A DNA stretch of 64,000 nt from Neorhizobium sp. JUb45 (GTDB lineage: Bacteria > Pseudomonadota > Alphaproteobacteria > Rhizobiales > Rhizobiaceae), in contig NZ_SLYW01000002.1 in assembly GCF_004343585.1 (NCBI RefSeq), positions 372,001 to 436,000 on the forward strand, in the 5' to 3' direction. This document shows, one piece after another, positions 16,152 to 24,376 of the stretch. The position numbers were made by a program, and so were the translations under genes. Under the pieces are notes generated by a model that saw only the letters and a program-made list of their open reading frames with translations, was not told the origin of the DNA and did no database searches. Each line of letters begins with the position of its first letter. Positions within the stretch are counted from its first letter, which is position 1.

Positions 16152-16559
16152 ATGGTGGCGCAGAAGGGCAAGGACCTGCTGTTGAAGCTGGATGACGGCA
16201 GCGGGTTTCAGACGGTGGCGGGGCTGCGGTCGAAACGGCTGGCCTTCAACACCCAGACGGTTGATGTGACCGATGCGGAAAGCGCCGGGCGCTGGCGCGA
16301 ACTTTTGGGCGGGGCGGGCGTGCAGCGGGCCTCGCTGACGGGGGCCGGGATTTTCAAGGATCAGGCCTCGGACGCGCTGGTGCGGGCGACGTTGTTTGCC
16401 GGCGCCATTCTCCCCTGGCAGGTGCTGATCCCGGATTTCGGCACGGTCAGCGGGCCGTTCCAGATCACCGCGCTGGAATATGCCGGCGAGCATGATGGCG
16501 AGATCCGGTTCGAACTGGCGCTGGAATCCGCCGGCAGCCTTGTGTTCGGAGCGCTGTGA
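16152..16559 (+). CDS. GTA major tail protein (gp9-like, TP901-1 family)
   Basis: A 135-residue tail-tube subunit of the phage major tail protein family. It has MVAQKGKDLLLKLDDG at the N-terminus, followed by RLAFNTQTVDVTDAES, WRELLGGAGVQ and a C-terminal FQITALEYAGEHDGEIRF (in parts), typical for the GTA major tail protein. The ATG at 16152 follows GGGAG; an open extension upstream, which overlaps the 5' end of the antisense MFS frame, is not family-like. It is translationally coupled to the next gene. Confidence 0.92.
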   Translation: MVAQKGKDLLLKLDDGSGFQTVAGLRSKRLAFNTQTVDVTDAESAGRWRELLGGAGVQRASLTGAGIFKDQASDALVRATLFAGAILPWQVLIPDFGTVSGPFQITALEYAGEHDGEIRFELALESAGSLVFGAL

Positions 16560-16924
16560 TGGAGGCGCGCGTTGGTGGGCGTGCCAACCGGCGGCGCGGC
16601 GAGGTGGAGGCGGTGCTGGACGGCGAGCGGCGCATCCTGTGCCTGACGCTGGGGGCGCTGGCGGAACTGGAAACGGCCTTTGCCGTCGGTGATCTATCCG
16701 GGTTGGCGGAGCGGTTTTCCTCCGGGCGGTTGAAGGCGGGCGACATGATTACCGTCATCGGGGCGGGGCTTCGTGGTGGCGGCAATCTTCTGTCCGATGC
16801 CGAGGTGGCGGCGATGAGCATCGATGGCGGAATTGCCGGTTATGCGCGCATCGTCGGCGATCTGCTGGAGGCGACGTTTGGTGGAGCCGACACGGAAACG
16901 AAGGTGGTGGCCGCAAACCCTTGA
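16559..16924 (+). CDS. GTA gp10-family tail assembly chaperone
   Basis: A 121-residue protein of the GTA_gp10 family. It starts ARVGGRANRRRGEVEAVLDG, read in parts, followed by LCLTLGALAELETAF, the segment shared with tail tube chaperones of siphophages, and ends with an acidic-basic tail. The ATG overlaps the preceding TGA by one base. The product likely coats the tape measure before tube assembly, together with the following gene. The stop overlaps the TTG start of the next gene (TTGA). Confidence 0.88.
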   Translation: MEARVGGRANRRRGEVEAVLDGERRILCLTLGALAELETAFAVGDLSGLAERFSSGRLKAGDMITVIGAGLRGGGNLLSDAEVAAMSIDGGIAGYARIVGDLLEATFGGADTETKVVAANP

Positions 16925-17136
16925 GGGCCGCAGCGGGCGAGGCGACAGGCGTGCAGCCGTTTCCATGGGAGACGGTGATGCATGCCGGGCTCTGCCGGCT
17001 GCGGCTTGTGCCGGCGGTTTTCTGGGCGCTGACGCCGCGGGAGTTTTTTTGTGTGGCGGGTGGGTTTGCGGGGCGCGGTGATGCGTTTTCGCGGGCGCGG
17101 TTTGAGGGGTTGATGGCGGCGTTTCCGGATGGGTGA
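16921..17136 (+). CDS. GTA gp10.1-like tail chaperone (rcc01693 family)
   Basis: A 71-residue protein with the family core FPWETVMHAGLCRLRLVPAV and FWALTPREF, which identifies the second tail chaperone of GTA clusters. The start would be TTG at 16921, overlapping the previous stop; a GTG at 16951 also keeps the conserved core, and ATG 16978 would remove part of it. A programmed frameshift joins the two chaperones in some phages; here the two frames overlap by 4 bases, which would allow coupling. No slippery heptamer was evident. Confidence 0.82.
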   Translation: MRAAAGEATGVQPFPWETVMHAGLCRLRLVPAVFWALTPREFFCVAGGFAGRGDAFSRARFEGLMAAFPDG

Positions 17137-17167
17137 GGGGAGCCGTAGAGGATTGTTTCTTGGAGTT

Positions 17168-17337
17168 TACCCCTCACCAAGCGCGTCCAGGCCCTCAGCT
17201 TTGCTTCGTGCGGGCTTGCTATCCTCTCCCGCAAGGGGAGAGGAAGGGCGCTGCGGCTTTATCTCTCCCCTTGCGGGAGAGAAAGCGATTTCAATATCTT
17301 AGCTTCAGCTAAGTGTTAGAGATCGCAAGTGAGGGGC
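17168..17337 (+). repeat. Interspersed palindromic repeat, family C, copy 2
   Basis: Same block order as 13263-13435: CCCCTCACC, a CCTCTCCCGCAAGGGGAGAGG hairpin region (given here in outline), CTCTCCCC-TTGC-GGGAGAG, GCGATTTC, CTTAGCTTCAGCTAAG, then GATCGCAAGTGAGGGG. The loop bases differ from copy 1 while stems are kept, which suggests selection for or recent spread of the fold. It lies between the tail chaperone and tape measure genes. Confidence 0.85.
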
Positions 17338-17357
17338 ATTTTCCGGAGCGGAACAGG

Positions 17358-17894
17358 ATGGAAAACCACGACACCATGACCGAAACGCTGACCGGCGCTG
17401 AGGCGCTGGCCGATGTGATGGCCGATCTGGAGAGGCGCTCAACGCGGTTTGGCGCGGCGCTGACCTCGGCGCTGCGATCAGCGACCGTTGGCGGGCGCGG
17501 GCTCGACGATGTGCTGAAGGGGCTCGGCAACCGGCTGACGGATATTGCACTTTCCGCCGGGTTGAAGCCGCTGGAGGGGCTGTTGTCCGGCATGATCGGC
17601 AATCTTGTCGGCTCGGTGACGCCGTTTGCCGATGGCGGTGTGGTGCGCGCACCGAGCTTTTTCCCGATGGGTGGGGGTGATCTCGGCCTGATGGGCGAGG
17701 CCGGGGCGGAGGCGATTTTGCCGCTGAGGCGCGGGCCGGATGGGGCGCTGGGCGTGGCAACAGGTGGTGGCGGGCAGGCGGCGCAGATCGTCTTCAACGT
17801 GACGGCAACCGATGCCGCGAGCTTTCGCAAAAGCGAGGGGCAGATTTCGGCCATGCTGGCGCGCAGTGTCGCGCGCGGGCAGCGTGGTGTTTGA
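17358..17894 (+). CDS. GTA short tail tape measure protein (gp11-like)
   Basis: A 178-residue tape-measure protein, short as in RcGTA where the tail is short. The N-terminal half is amphipathic helical (ADVMADLERRSTRFGAAL). It then has FADGGVVRAPSFFPMGGG and GLMGEAGAEAILPLRRG, the C-terminal signature of lambda/GTA tape measures. The ATG at 17358 has a GGAG box nine bases upstream. It directly follows repeat copy 2. Confidence 0.9.
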   Translation: MENHDTMTETLTGAEALADVMADLERRSTRFGAALTSALRSATVGGRGLDDVLKGLGNRLTDIALSAGLKPLEGLLSGMIGNLVGSVTPFADGGVVRAPSFFPMGGGDLGLMGEAGAEAILPLRRGPDGALGVATGGGGQAAQIVFNVTATDAASFRKSEGQISAMLARSVARGQRGV

Positions 17895-17924
17895 GGCCGG
17901 ACATAAAATCAGGAGCGCCGGACG

Positions 17925-18554
17925 ATGAGCGGGTTTCATGATGTGCGCTTTCCGCTGCGGCTGGCGCTGGGGGTGAGCGGCGGGCCGGTGCGGCGCACCG
18001 AAATCGTCAATCTTTCCAATGGGCGCGAGCAACGCAACAGCCGCTGGCGCAATTCGCGGCGCAGTTACGACGCCGGGTCCGGCATCAAATCCGTTGCCGA
18101 TCTTTATGAGGTTCTGGCATTTTTCGAGGCGCGTGGCGGACAGCTTTACGGGTTTCGGTTTCGCGATCCGGTGGACTGGAAATCCTGCGGGCCGTTGCAG
18201 GCCGTGGCGGCGACCGACCAGGTGATCGGGGCAGGTGACGGGGTGCGGACGACCTTTCAGCTGGTGAAAACCTATGCGGATGCCGGTGGTGGTTTTGAGC
18301 GGGTGATCGCCAGGCCGGTGGCCGGTTCCGTTGTCGTGGCCGTGGATGGGGTCGCGTTGGTCGATGGCTGGGCGGTGGATGTGGCGACGGGTGTTTTGAC
18401 CTTTGCCGTGGCGCCGGCGGCAGGTCGCGTGGTGACGGCGGGGTATGAGTTCGATGTCGCCGTGCGTTTCGATATCGACCGGATCGACGTCAATCTTTCC
18501 TGTTTCGATGCCGGGCGCATTCCGACCATTCCGCTGACGGAGATTTTGGCATGA
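17925..18554 (+). CDS. GTA distal tail protein, DUF2460 family (gp12-like)
   Basis: A 209-residue protein of the TIGR02217/DUF2460 family, the distal tail ring of RcGTA. It opens FHDVRFPLRLALGVSGGP, has the RRTEIVNLSNGREQRNSRW stretch, then YDAGSGIKSVADLYEVLAFF, RGGQLYGFRFRDPVDWKSC and the C-terminal FDIDRIDVNL, which are near-invariant in the family. SD-like GGAGCG precedes the ATG. Its stop overlaps the start of the hub gene by 4 bases. Confidence 0.93.
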   Translation: MSGFHDVRFPLRLALGVSGGPVRRTEIVNLSNGREQRNSRWRNSRRSYDAGSGIKSVADLYEVLAFFEARGGQLYGFRFRDPVDWKSCGPLQAVAATDQVIGAGDGVRTTFQLVKTYADAGGGFERVIARPVAGSVVVAVDGVALVDGWAVDVATGVLTFAVAPAAGRVVTAGYEFDVAVRFDIDRIDVNLSCFDAGRIPTIPLTEILA

Positions 18555-19426
18555 GAACGATACCGGCGGGACTGGCCGCGCATCTGCAGGGCGATGTGAC
18601 GACGATCTGCCATTGCTGGCGGGTTTTTCGACGCGACGGCGTGGTGCTGGGATTTACCGATCATGACGGCGATCTGCTGGTGGACGGCACGTCATTTCTG
18701 GCCTCGAGCGGGTTTTCGGCAAGCGAGGAAGAGGCGCAGGGCGGGCTCTCTGTGAGTGCCGGCACGGTGGCTGGCGGGTTTTCCAGCGAGGTGATTTCTG
18801 AAGCTGATCTGGCGGCGGGGCTTTATGACGGCGCGCGGGTGGAATTGCTGGTGGTGAACTGGCAGGCGCCGGATCAGAGGATGCGCCTTGCCTTGCGCGA
18901 GATCGGCGAGGTGAGCCGGGCTGGCGAACAGTTTACCGCCGAGCTGCGCAGCCTCGCGCATCGGCTCGACCAGCCGCAGGGCCGGGTTTACGGGCGGCGT
19001 TGTGATGCGAGCCTCGGCGATGGGCGCTGCCGGGTCGATCTGGCCGCCTATCGTGCTGCCGGGACGGTGGTTTTGGCGCGCGACCGGACGCGGTTGACGG
19101 TGGCGGGGTTGCAAGGGTTTGCCGGCGGCTTTTTCGGGCAGGGTGTTCTGACCATGGAGAGTGGTGAGGAGCTGGAGATCGACGGCCATGTGCGCAATGC
19201 CGATGGCACGGCGGAACTGACGCTATGGCTACCGGTCGAGCGGGATATCGCTGCCGGTGAGGTGTTTTGGGTGACGGCGGGATGCAACAAGGCGTTTGCG
19301 ACCTGCCGCCAGAAATTTGGCAATCAATTGAACTTTCGCGGCTTTCCGCATGTGCCGGGATCGGACTTCGCCTATTCCTTCGCCGACGGGGAGCGGCTGC
19401 ATGACGGCGGCCCGATCTTCGAATGA
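18551..19426 (+). CDS. GTA tail hub protein, DUF2163 family (gp13-like)
   Basis: A 291-residue TIGR02218/DUF2163 protein. Visible motifs: HLQGDVTTICHCWRVFRRDG near the start, GFTDHDGDL (the family FTDHD), LAHRLDQPQGRVYGRRCDA, GDGRCRVDL, GCNKAFATCRQKFGN and NFRGFPHVPGSD. The four clustered cysteines (RRC, GRC, GCN, TCR) correspond to the Fe-S cluster site reported for this kind of tail hub. Coupled by ATGA to gp12 upstream and to the peptidase gene downstream. Confidence 0.93.
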   Translation: MRTIPAGLAAHLQGDVTTICHCWRVFRRDGVVLGFTDHDGDLLVDGTSFLASSGFSASEEEAQGGLSVSAGTVAGGFSSEVISEADLAAGLYDGARVELLVVNWQAPDQRMRLALREIGEVSRAGEQFTAELRSLAHRLDQPQGRVYGRRCDASLGDGRCRVDLAAYRAAGTVVLARDRTRLTVAGLQGFAGGFFGQGVLTMESGEELEIDGHVRNADGTAELTLWLPVERDIAAGEVFWVTAGCNKAFATCRQKFGNQLNFRGFPHVPGSDFAYSFADGERLHDGGPIFE

Positions 19427-19866
19427 CGACGCTTGGCGACCGGGTGGTGCAGCTGGCGGAAAGCTGGATCGGCACGCCCTATCGGCATCAGGGCGCGACG
19501 CTGGGTGTCGGTTGCGATTGCATCGGCCTGATCCGGGGCGTGTGGCGAGGGCTTTATGGCCGTGAGGCGGAACCGGTGCCTCCCTACGCGACCGACTGGG
19601 CCGAACGCAGTGGCGATGACCGGCTGCTGGCGGCAGGGTTGCGGCTGTTCGGGGAGCCGTTGGCCTTGGCCGACATGGTGCCGGGGGATGTGCTGCTGTT
19701 TCGCTGGCGGGCCGATTGTGCGGCCAAACATGCCGGCATTTTTTGCGGGGGGGATCGGTTCATTCATGCCTATGAGCAGGCAGCGGTGACGCGCTCGGTT
19801 CTAGTACCGTCCTGGCGGCGGCGGATCGCAGCGGTGCACCGGTTTCGTGATGAGCGGCATGGTTGA
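19423..19866 (+). CDS. GTA NlpC/P60 cell-wall peptidase (gp14-like)
   Basis: A 147-residue NlpC/P60 cysteine peptidase of the TIGR02219 GTA family, thought to sit in the tail tip and cut peptidoglycan during DNA entry. It has WIGTPYRHQGA, the nucleophile in CDCIGL (C33), PGDVLLFRW and the catalytic His in AKHAGIF (H103), then RFIHAYE. Start overlaps the hub stop. It is followed not by the megatron gene directly but by a 450-base structured interval. Confidence 0.92.
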   Translation: MTTLGDRVVQLAESWIGTPYRHQGATLGVGCDCIGLIRGVWRGLYGREAEPVPPYATDWAERSGDDRLLAAGLRLFGEPLALADMVPGDVLLFRWRADCAAKHAGIFCGGDRFIHAYEQAAVTRSVLVPSWRRRIAAVHRFRDERHG

Positions 19867-19876
19867 GTTTGATGGG

Positions 19877-19896
19877 CATTTCGTATATACGAAATG
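19877..19896. promoter_or_regulatory. Orphan 20-bp perfect palindrome (operator-like)
   Basis: CATTTCGTATATACGAAATG is a perfect 20-bp palindrome just after the gp14 stop. The size and AT-rich centre look like a dimeric repressor or antitoxin operator, but no regulator gene is adjacent. It borders the terminator-like hairpin of the reverse-strand locus at 19899-20024. Confidence 0.6.
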
Positions 19897-19898
19897 GA

Positions 19899-19930
19899 GT
19901 GGCAGGCGGTGTGCTATCACCGCCTGCCAC
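19899..19930 (-). terminator. Strong stem-loop, probable terminator of the reverse-strand locus
   Basis: GTGGCAGGCGGTG (19899-19911) and CACCGCCTGCCAC (19918-19930) form a perfect 13-bp stem with a 6-base loop. On the reverse strand it is followed by TCCATTTCG, a short U-containing tail. It lies directly after the stop of the 29-residue ORF. Confidence 0.6.
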
Positions 19931-19934
19931 GGAC

Positions 19935-20024
19935 TTATCTTTGGATTATGACCCGGACGGTGATTGACCAGCTCGTCCGGGTAATCCGCAGAGTAAGCGT
20001 AACGCTAATCGGCCAAGGCTTCAT
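19935..20024 (-). CDS. 29-aa ORF or structured small RNA between GTA genes 14 and 15
   Basis: The reverse strand has a GGAGG box seven bases before an ATG (20022-20024). This opens a 29-codon frame starting MKPWPISVTLTLRITRT and ending in TAA, followed by a perfect 13-bp hairpin. The DNA inside is itself structured: GGATTA/ACCCGGACG (19943-19959) pairs with CGTCCGGGT/AATCC (19974-19987), and AGCGTAACGCT is self-complementary. So it may be a structured small RNA whose coding potential is incidental, or a tiny protein with its own terminator. No family recognised. Upstream bases 20025-20315 hold no other gene I can support. Confidence 0.4.
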   Translation of the reverse strand: MKPWPISVTLTLRITRTSWSITVRVIIQR

Positions 20025-20315
20025 AGCACTACCTCCATGTTCGAGAGCAAGGCCCTTGCCGAGGCCGGTGGGGCCTATCCTCACCGGCGCGCCGGCTGGC
20101 GCGGCGCGTGCTGCTTCAGCTCCTGAACGTCTGCACGTTATCACAACCTTTGCGCGTGTAAATTGAGTTCGCCGCGACGTTCGCGACGATGGCGTGTGGT
20201 GCCTTGCGGGCCGTTTTTGCCGTGCCTTGGCGATGCCGCTTGGCTGCCGGAAGGCCGCTGCGGGGATCGTGGCAGCCCTTTCATTTCCGACCTCCAAAAA
20301 CCTTGAGGTTTTCCT

Positions 20316-23300
20316 TTGGCCACGATCCTGTTTCAGGCGGCGGGGGCCGCGCTTGGTGGTGTTTTTGGACCCGTCGGGGCGATCATCGGGCGGGCGGCGG
20401 GCGCTCTGGCCGGCAGCATGGTCGACCGGGCGCTGATCAATGGCAGCGGCAAAATTTCCGGTGCGCGGCTGGCGACGGCGCGCATTCCGGGGGCGGATGA
20501 GGGCACGGCGGTCAACCGGGTTTATGGCACGGTGCGGGTGGGCGGCACGCTGATCTGGGCGACGCGGTTTCAGGAGGATGTGACGCGCGAGCGTACCGGC
20601 GGCAAGGCGACGCGCGGGCCGACCGTGGAGACGTTTTCTTACTTCGGCAATCTGGCGGTGGGGATTTGTGAAGGGCCGATTGCCGGGGTGCGGCGGGTCT
20701 GGGCAGATGGCAAGGAGCTTGATCTGACCGGCATCGAGATGCGGGTGCATCTCGGGTCGGAAGATCAGTTGCCGGATCCGTTGATCGAGGCCAAGCAGGG
20801 TGAGAGCAGAGCGCCGGCCTATCGCGGGCTGGCCTATGCGGTGTTCGACCATTTGCCGCTCGACACGTTTGGCAACCGTTTGCCGCTGATCCAGTTCGAA
20901 GTGGTGCGGCCGGTGGGTGTGCTGGAGGGTCAGATCCGCGCGGTGACGATCATTCCCGGTGCGACAGAGCATGGGTATGCCACCGTGCAGGTCAAGGAAG
21001 TGACCGGCGACGGCAGTGCGCGGATTCTCAACCGCAACACGCTGACGGCGGCGACCGACTGGCAGGCTTCGATCGACGAACTGGTATCGTTATGCCCGAA
21101 CCTCGAGCGCGTGGCGCTGGTCGTGTCCTGGTTCGGGAGCGATCTGCGGGCCGGGGAGTGCCGTATCCTGCCGGGAGTGGAGGTGCGGGCGCGGGCGGAT
21201 GAAAGCCTGCCGTGGAGCGTGGCCGATTTTTCGCGTGGTGATGCGCATCTGATCAGCGAGAACGGCGGTGGGCCGGCCTATGGCGGCACGCCGGGGGATG
21301 ACGATGTGCGGCAGGCGATTGCCGATCTCAAGGCGCGTGGACTGCAGGTCTATCTTTATCCGTTCGTGATGATGGATGTGCCTGTCGGCAATGGTTTGGC
21401 CGATCCGCATGGCGGCGCGGAGCAGGCGGCCTATCCTTGGCGGGGGCGGATTTCGTGCCATCCGGCACCGGGACAGGCGGGCTCGCCGGACGGCAGCGTG
21501 GTGGCGCACGCTCAGTTGGAGGTGTTTGCCAATCGTGCCGATGGGTATCGCCGGATGCTGCTGCATTATGCGCATCTGTGTGCCGATGCGGGCAGTGTCG
21601 ACGGGCTGATCATCGGCTCGGAACTGCGCGGGTTGACGCAAGTGCGTGACGAGGCAGGTGGCTTTCCCTTCGTGCGCGAACTGGTGCGGCTGGCTGGGGA
21701 TGTGCGGGCGATCGTCGGGCCGGGAACAAAACTCACCTATGGCGCCGATTGGAGCGAATATTTTGGTTATCACCCGCAGGATGGCTCGGGCGATGTGTTC
21801 TTTCATCTCGATCCGTTGTGGGCATCCGATGCCATCGATGCGGTCGGCATCGACAATTACATGCCGCTGTCGGACTGGCGGGATGATGATCTTGGCGCGG
21901 CCAATCCGGATGGTGCGCGTCTGGCCGATGACGTTTCCGCCCTGCAGGCCGGGATAAACGGCGGTGAGGGGTTTGACTGGTATTATGCCAGTGATGCCGA
22001 CCGGGCTGCGCGACAAAGGTCGCCGATCAGCGATGGGCTGGCGGGCAAGCCCTGGACCTTTCGAGCCAAGGATTTTTCCGGATGGTGGAGCAATCTGCAT
22101 TTCGACCGGATGGGCGGACGCGAGCTTGTGCAGCCGAGTGCGTGGCGGCCGGGGCTGAAACCGATCTGGTTCACCGAGCTTGGCTGCGCGGCGATCGACA
22201 AGGGGGCGAACCAGCCCAATCTGTTTCTCGACCCAAAATCGTCCGAAAGCAGGGCGCCGCATTTTTCCAGCGGGGCGCGCTCCGACAGCATGCAGCGGCG
22301 GTTTCTCGAGGCGCATCATGGCTGGTGGCAGGCGCCGGAGCGGGCGGGTTCGGGCATGGTCGATCCCGGCCATGTGTTTGTGTGGAGCTGGGATGCGCGG
22401 CCGTTTCCGGCCTTTCCGAACGATCTTTCCGTGTGGAGCGATGGCGGCAACTGGCGCAGCGGGCATTGGCTGAATGGCCGGCTGGGGGCTACGACACTGG
22501 CCGATGCGATCGCGGCCATTCTGACCGATCACGGTTTCGATGATTTTGATGTGTCGGAGGTGAGCGGCGACCTGACCGGCTATGTGCAGGGGGAACTGGC
22601 TTCGGCGCGAACGCTGATCGAGCCGCTATTGCTGGCGTTTCGCGTCGATGTGACCGAGGATGGCGGGCGTTTGCGATTTCGCTCGCGCGGCAGGGTGAGC
22701 CTTGTGCCCGCCGATATCGATGTGCTGGCCGACCTCGACGATCAGCCACTGTGGTCGGAGACGCGTGGGCATGACAGCGATTTTGCCGCCGAAGCGATCC
22801 TGGCCTCGTTCAATCCGGTTCTGGATTATGAACAGGCGAGCGCGCGCTCACGCCGGGCGAAGGCGCAGAGCCAGCGGATCCTGCGTTGTGACCTGCCGGC
22901 GGTGCTGGCGGAAGAGACGGCGCAGACGGCGGCGGAAGATCTTTTGCGCGACAACCGGCTGGCGCGGCGCAGCGTTTCGTTCGCGCTGTCGCCGGCCGAA
23001 CTGGCACTGGAAACCGGCGATGCCGTGCGGATTGCTGGCGGGCCGGATGGTGTCTTTCTCATCGAGCGGATCGAAGACGGGGCGGTGCGGCGGATCGAGG
23101 CGCGGCGGCATATGCCGGCGGCAACGGTTGCCGTTCTGCCGCACGAGGGCGGTGGGCGCGCCGTTGCCGGACAGCCGTCGGCGTCGTTTGCGCCGGTGGT
23201 GCATTTCCTCGACCTGCCGCGTTTCGAGCCGGGTGAAGCCCGGAATTTTGCGCGGGTGGCGGCGTTCTGCCGGCCGTGGCGGCGCATAGTGGTGTCGTCT

Positions 23301-24122
23301 TCGGCAACAGCCGAGGGTTTTCGGGCGCGCGCGCCGATCGAGCGGCCGGCACGGGTGGGGCGGCTGACGGCGGCGCTTGGGCCCGGTGTGAGCGGGCGGT
23401 TCGACCGCGCCGGCGTGCTGGAATGCGCGCTGTTTTTTGATGGCGTGTCCTCGGCGGAAACGTTGTCGGTGCTGAATGATGACAACCGGCTGGCGGTGAA
23501 GAGTGTTCTGGGCGGCTGGGAGGTGATCGGTTTTGCCAGCGCGGAAGAGATCGCGGAGGGGCGCTGGCGGCTGACGGAGCTTTTGCGCGGTCTTGGTGGC
23601 AGCGAGGATGCGATGCTGGCCGGGGCAGATACGGGCGCGGCGGTGGTGGTTCTGGATGCGGCGGTGGTGCCGCTGGGTCTGGCGTCGGAAGAGCGTGGTG
23701 TCGAGATGAACTGGCTGGTGGAAGCGGGCGGTTCCGCCGGTGGCCGGGCCGGGCCGTTTGTGTTTGCCGGCGGTTTGCGGTCGGAAATGCCGCTGGCGCC
23801 GGTGCATGTGGTCGGTGCGCGGCAGGCGGATGGTGCGATCGCCATGTCATGGGTGCGGCGCGGACGCGTGGATGCCGACAGCTGGGAGGCGGCGGAGATA
23901 CCGCTCGACGAGCCGGATGAGCGGTATTTTCTGGAAATTATGAGCGGTGAGGTGGTGGTGCGCAGCGTCGAGGTGGCGGTGCCGGCTTATCGTTATGGCG
24001 CGGCTGAGCAGATTGCCGATTTCGGGAGTTTGCCGGGCGGTTTTGTGCTGCGCCTGCGCCAGATCGGGCGGGCGGTGCCGCTGGGTGTCGCGGCCATTGT
24101 CAACCTTGATTTCGAAGCGTGA
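20316..24122 (+). CDS. GTA megatron / host-specificity tail tip protein (gp15-like)
   Basis: A 1268-residue tail fibre-hub fusion (RcGTA g15, megatron). It starts at TTG with GAGG eight bases upstream. Residues 1-60 hold a glycine/alanine-rich hydrophobic region (GAALGGVFGPVGAIIG) found in this family. Residues 80-400 carry the tail-hub region with VNRVYGTVRVGGTLIW and ETFSYFGNLAVGICEGPI. About 400-740 is the glycosidase TIM-barrel-like domain (LTYGADWSEYFGYHP, AIDAVGIDNYMPLSDWRDD in parts, KPIWFTELGCAAIDKGANQPN in parts). The remainder is a long beta-rich C-terminus. The length is close to other GTA megatrons, so it looks intact. Confidence 0.92.
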   Translation: MATILFQAAGAALGGVFGPVGAIIGRAAGALAGSMVDRALINGSGKISGARLATARIPGADEGTAVNRVYGTVRVGGTLIWATRFQEDVTRERTGGKATRGPTVETFSYFGNLAVGICEGPIAGVRRVWADGKELDLTGIEMRVHLGSEDQLPDPLIEAKQGESRAPAYRGLAYAVFDHLPLDTFGNRLPLIQFEVVRPVGVLEGQIRAVTIIPGATEHGYATVQVKEVTGDGSARILNRNTLTAATDWQASIDELVSLCPNLERVALVVSWFGSDLRAGECRILPGVEVRARADESLPWSVADFSRGDAHLISENGGGPAYGGTPGDDDVRQAIADLKARGLQVYLYPFVMMDVPVGNGLADPHGGAEQAAYPWRGRISCHPAPGQAGSPDGSVVAHAQLEVFANRADGYRRMLLHYAHLCADAGSVDGLIIGSELRGLTQVRDEAGGFPFVRELVRLAGDVRAIVGPGTKLTYGADWSEYFGYHPQDGSGDVFFHLDPLWASDAIDAVGIDNYMPLSDWRDDDLGAANPDGARLADDVSALQAGINGGEGFDWYYASDADRAARQRSPISDGLAGKPWTFRAKDFSGWWSNLHFDRMGGRELVQPSAWRPGLKPIWFTELGCAAIDKGANQPNLFLDPKSSESRAPHFSSGARSDSMQRRFLEAHHGWWQAPERAGSGMVDPGHVFVWSWDARPFPAFPNDLSVWSDGGNWRSGHWLNGRLGATTLADAIAAILTDHGFDDFDVSEVSGDLTGYVQGELASARTLIEPLLLAFRVDVTEDGGRLRFRSRGRVSLVPADIDVLADLDDQPLWSETRGHDSDFAAEAILASFNPVLDYEQASARSRRAKAQSQRILRCDLPAVLAEETAQTAAEDLLRDNRLARRSVSFALSPAELALETGDAVRIAGGPDGVFLIERIEDGAVRRIEARRHMPAATVAVLPHEGGGRAVAGQPSASFAPVVHFLDLPRFEPGEARNFARVAAFCRPWRRIVVSSSATAEGFRARAPIERPARVGRLTAALGPGVSGRFDRAGVLECALFFDGVSSAETLSVLNDDNRLAVKSVLGGWEVIGFASAEEIAEGRWRLTELLRGLGGSEDAMLAGADTGAAVVVLDAAVVPLGLASEERGVEMNWLVEAGGSAGGRAGPFVFAGGLRSEMPLAPVHVVGARQADGAIAMSWVRRGRVDADSWEAAEIPLDEPDERYFLEIMSGEVVVRSVEVAVPAYRYGAAEQIADFGSLPGGFVLRLRQIGRAVPLGVAAIVNLDFEA

Positions 24123-24137
24123 CGAAGGAGAAAAGTC

Positions 24138-24347
24138 ATGGATGGCATGAAGGCGTGGTATCAGTCGAAAACGGTATGGGGCGCGCTGATCGCAGTCGGC
24201 GCGTCGCTGTTGCAGATCATGGGCGCGGAGGTGGATGCGGGCACGCAAGTCGAGCTTGCCGACCTTGCTGTGACGACGGTGGGGGCCGTCGGTGGGCTGA
24301 TTGCCATCTATGGCCGGATTTCGGCGAAGAGCGAGATTGGCGGGTGA
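24138..24347 (+). CDS. Phage-type holin, last gene of the GTA cluster
   Basis: A 69-residue protein resembling the small holin family found after gp15 in alphaproteobacterial prophages. It has MKAWYQSKTVWGALIAVGASL, hydrophobic segments at about residues 14-29 and 44-60, and the terminal IYGRISAKSEIG typical of this family. AAGGAG precedes the ATG. It would open the inner membrane to let the endolysin (7372) reach peptidoglycan. It is the third lysis-like gene of the cluster. Confidence 0.8.
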   Translation: MDGMKAWYQSKTVWGALIAVGASLLQIMGAEVDAGTQVELADLAVTTVGAVGGLIAIYGRISAKSEIGG

Positions 24348-24376
24348 AACATCGGGAATGGCAAGCAAGCCGTTCA

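Noticed and set aside
19935..20972. 345-codon reverse frame overlapping the start of the megatron gene
   Set aside because: Composition is Arg/His/Pro-rich as expected for a shadow of a GC-rich gene; only its last 29 codons have a good ribosome site, and those are reported separately.
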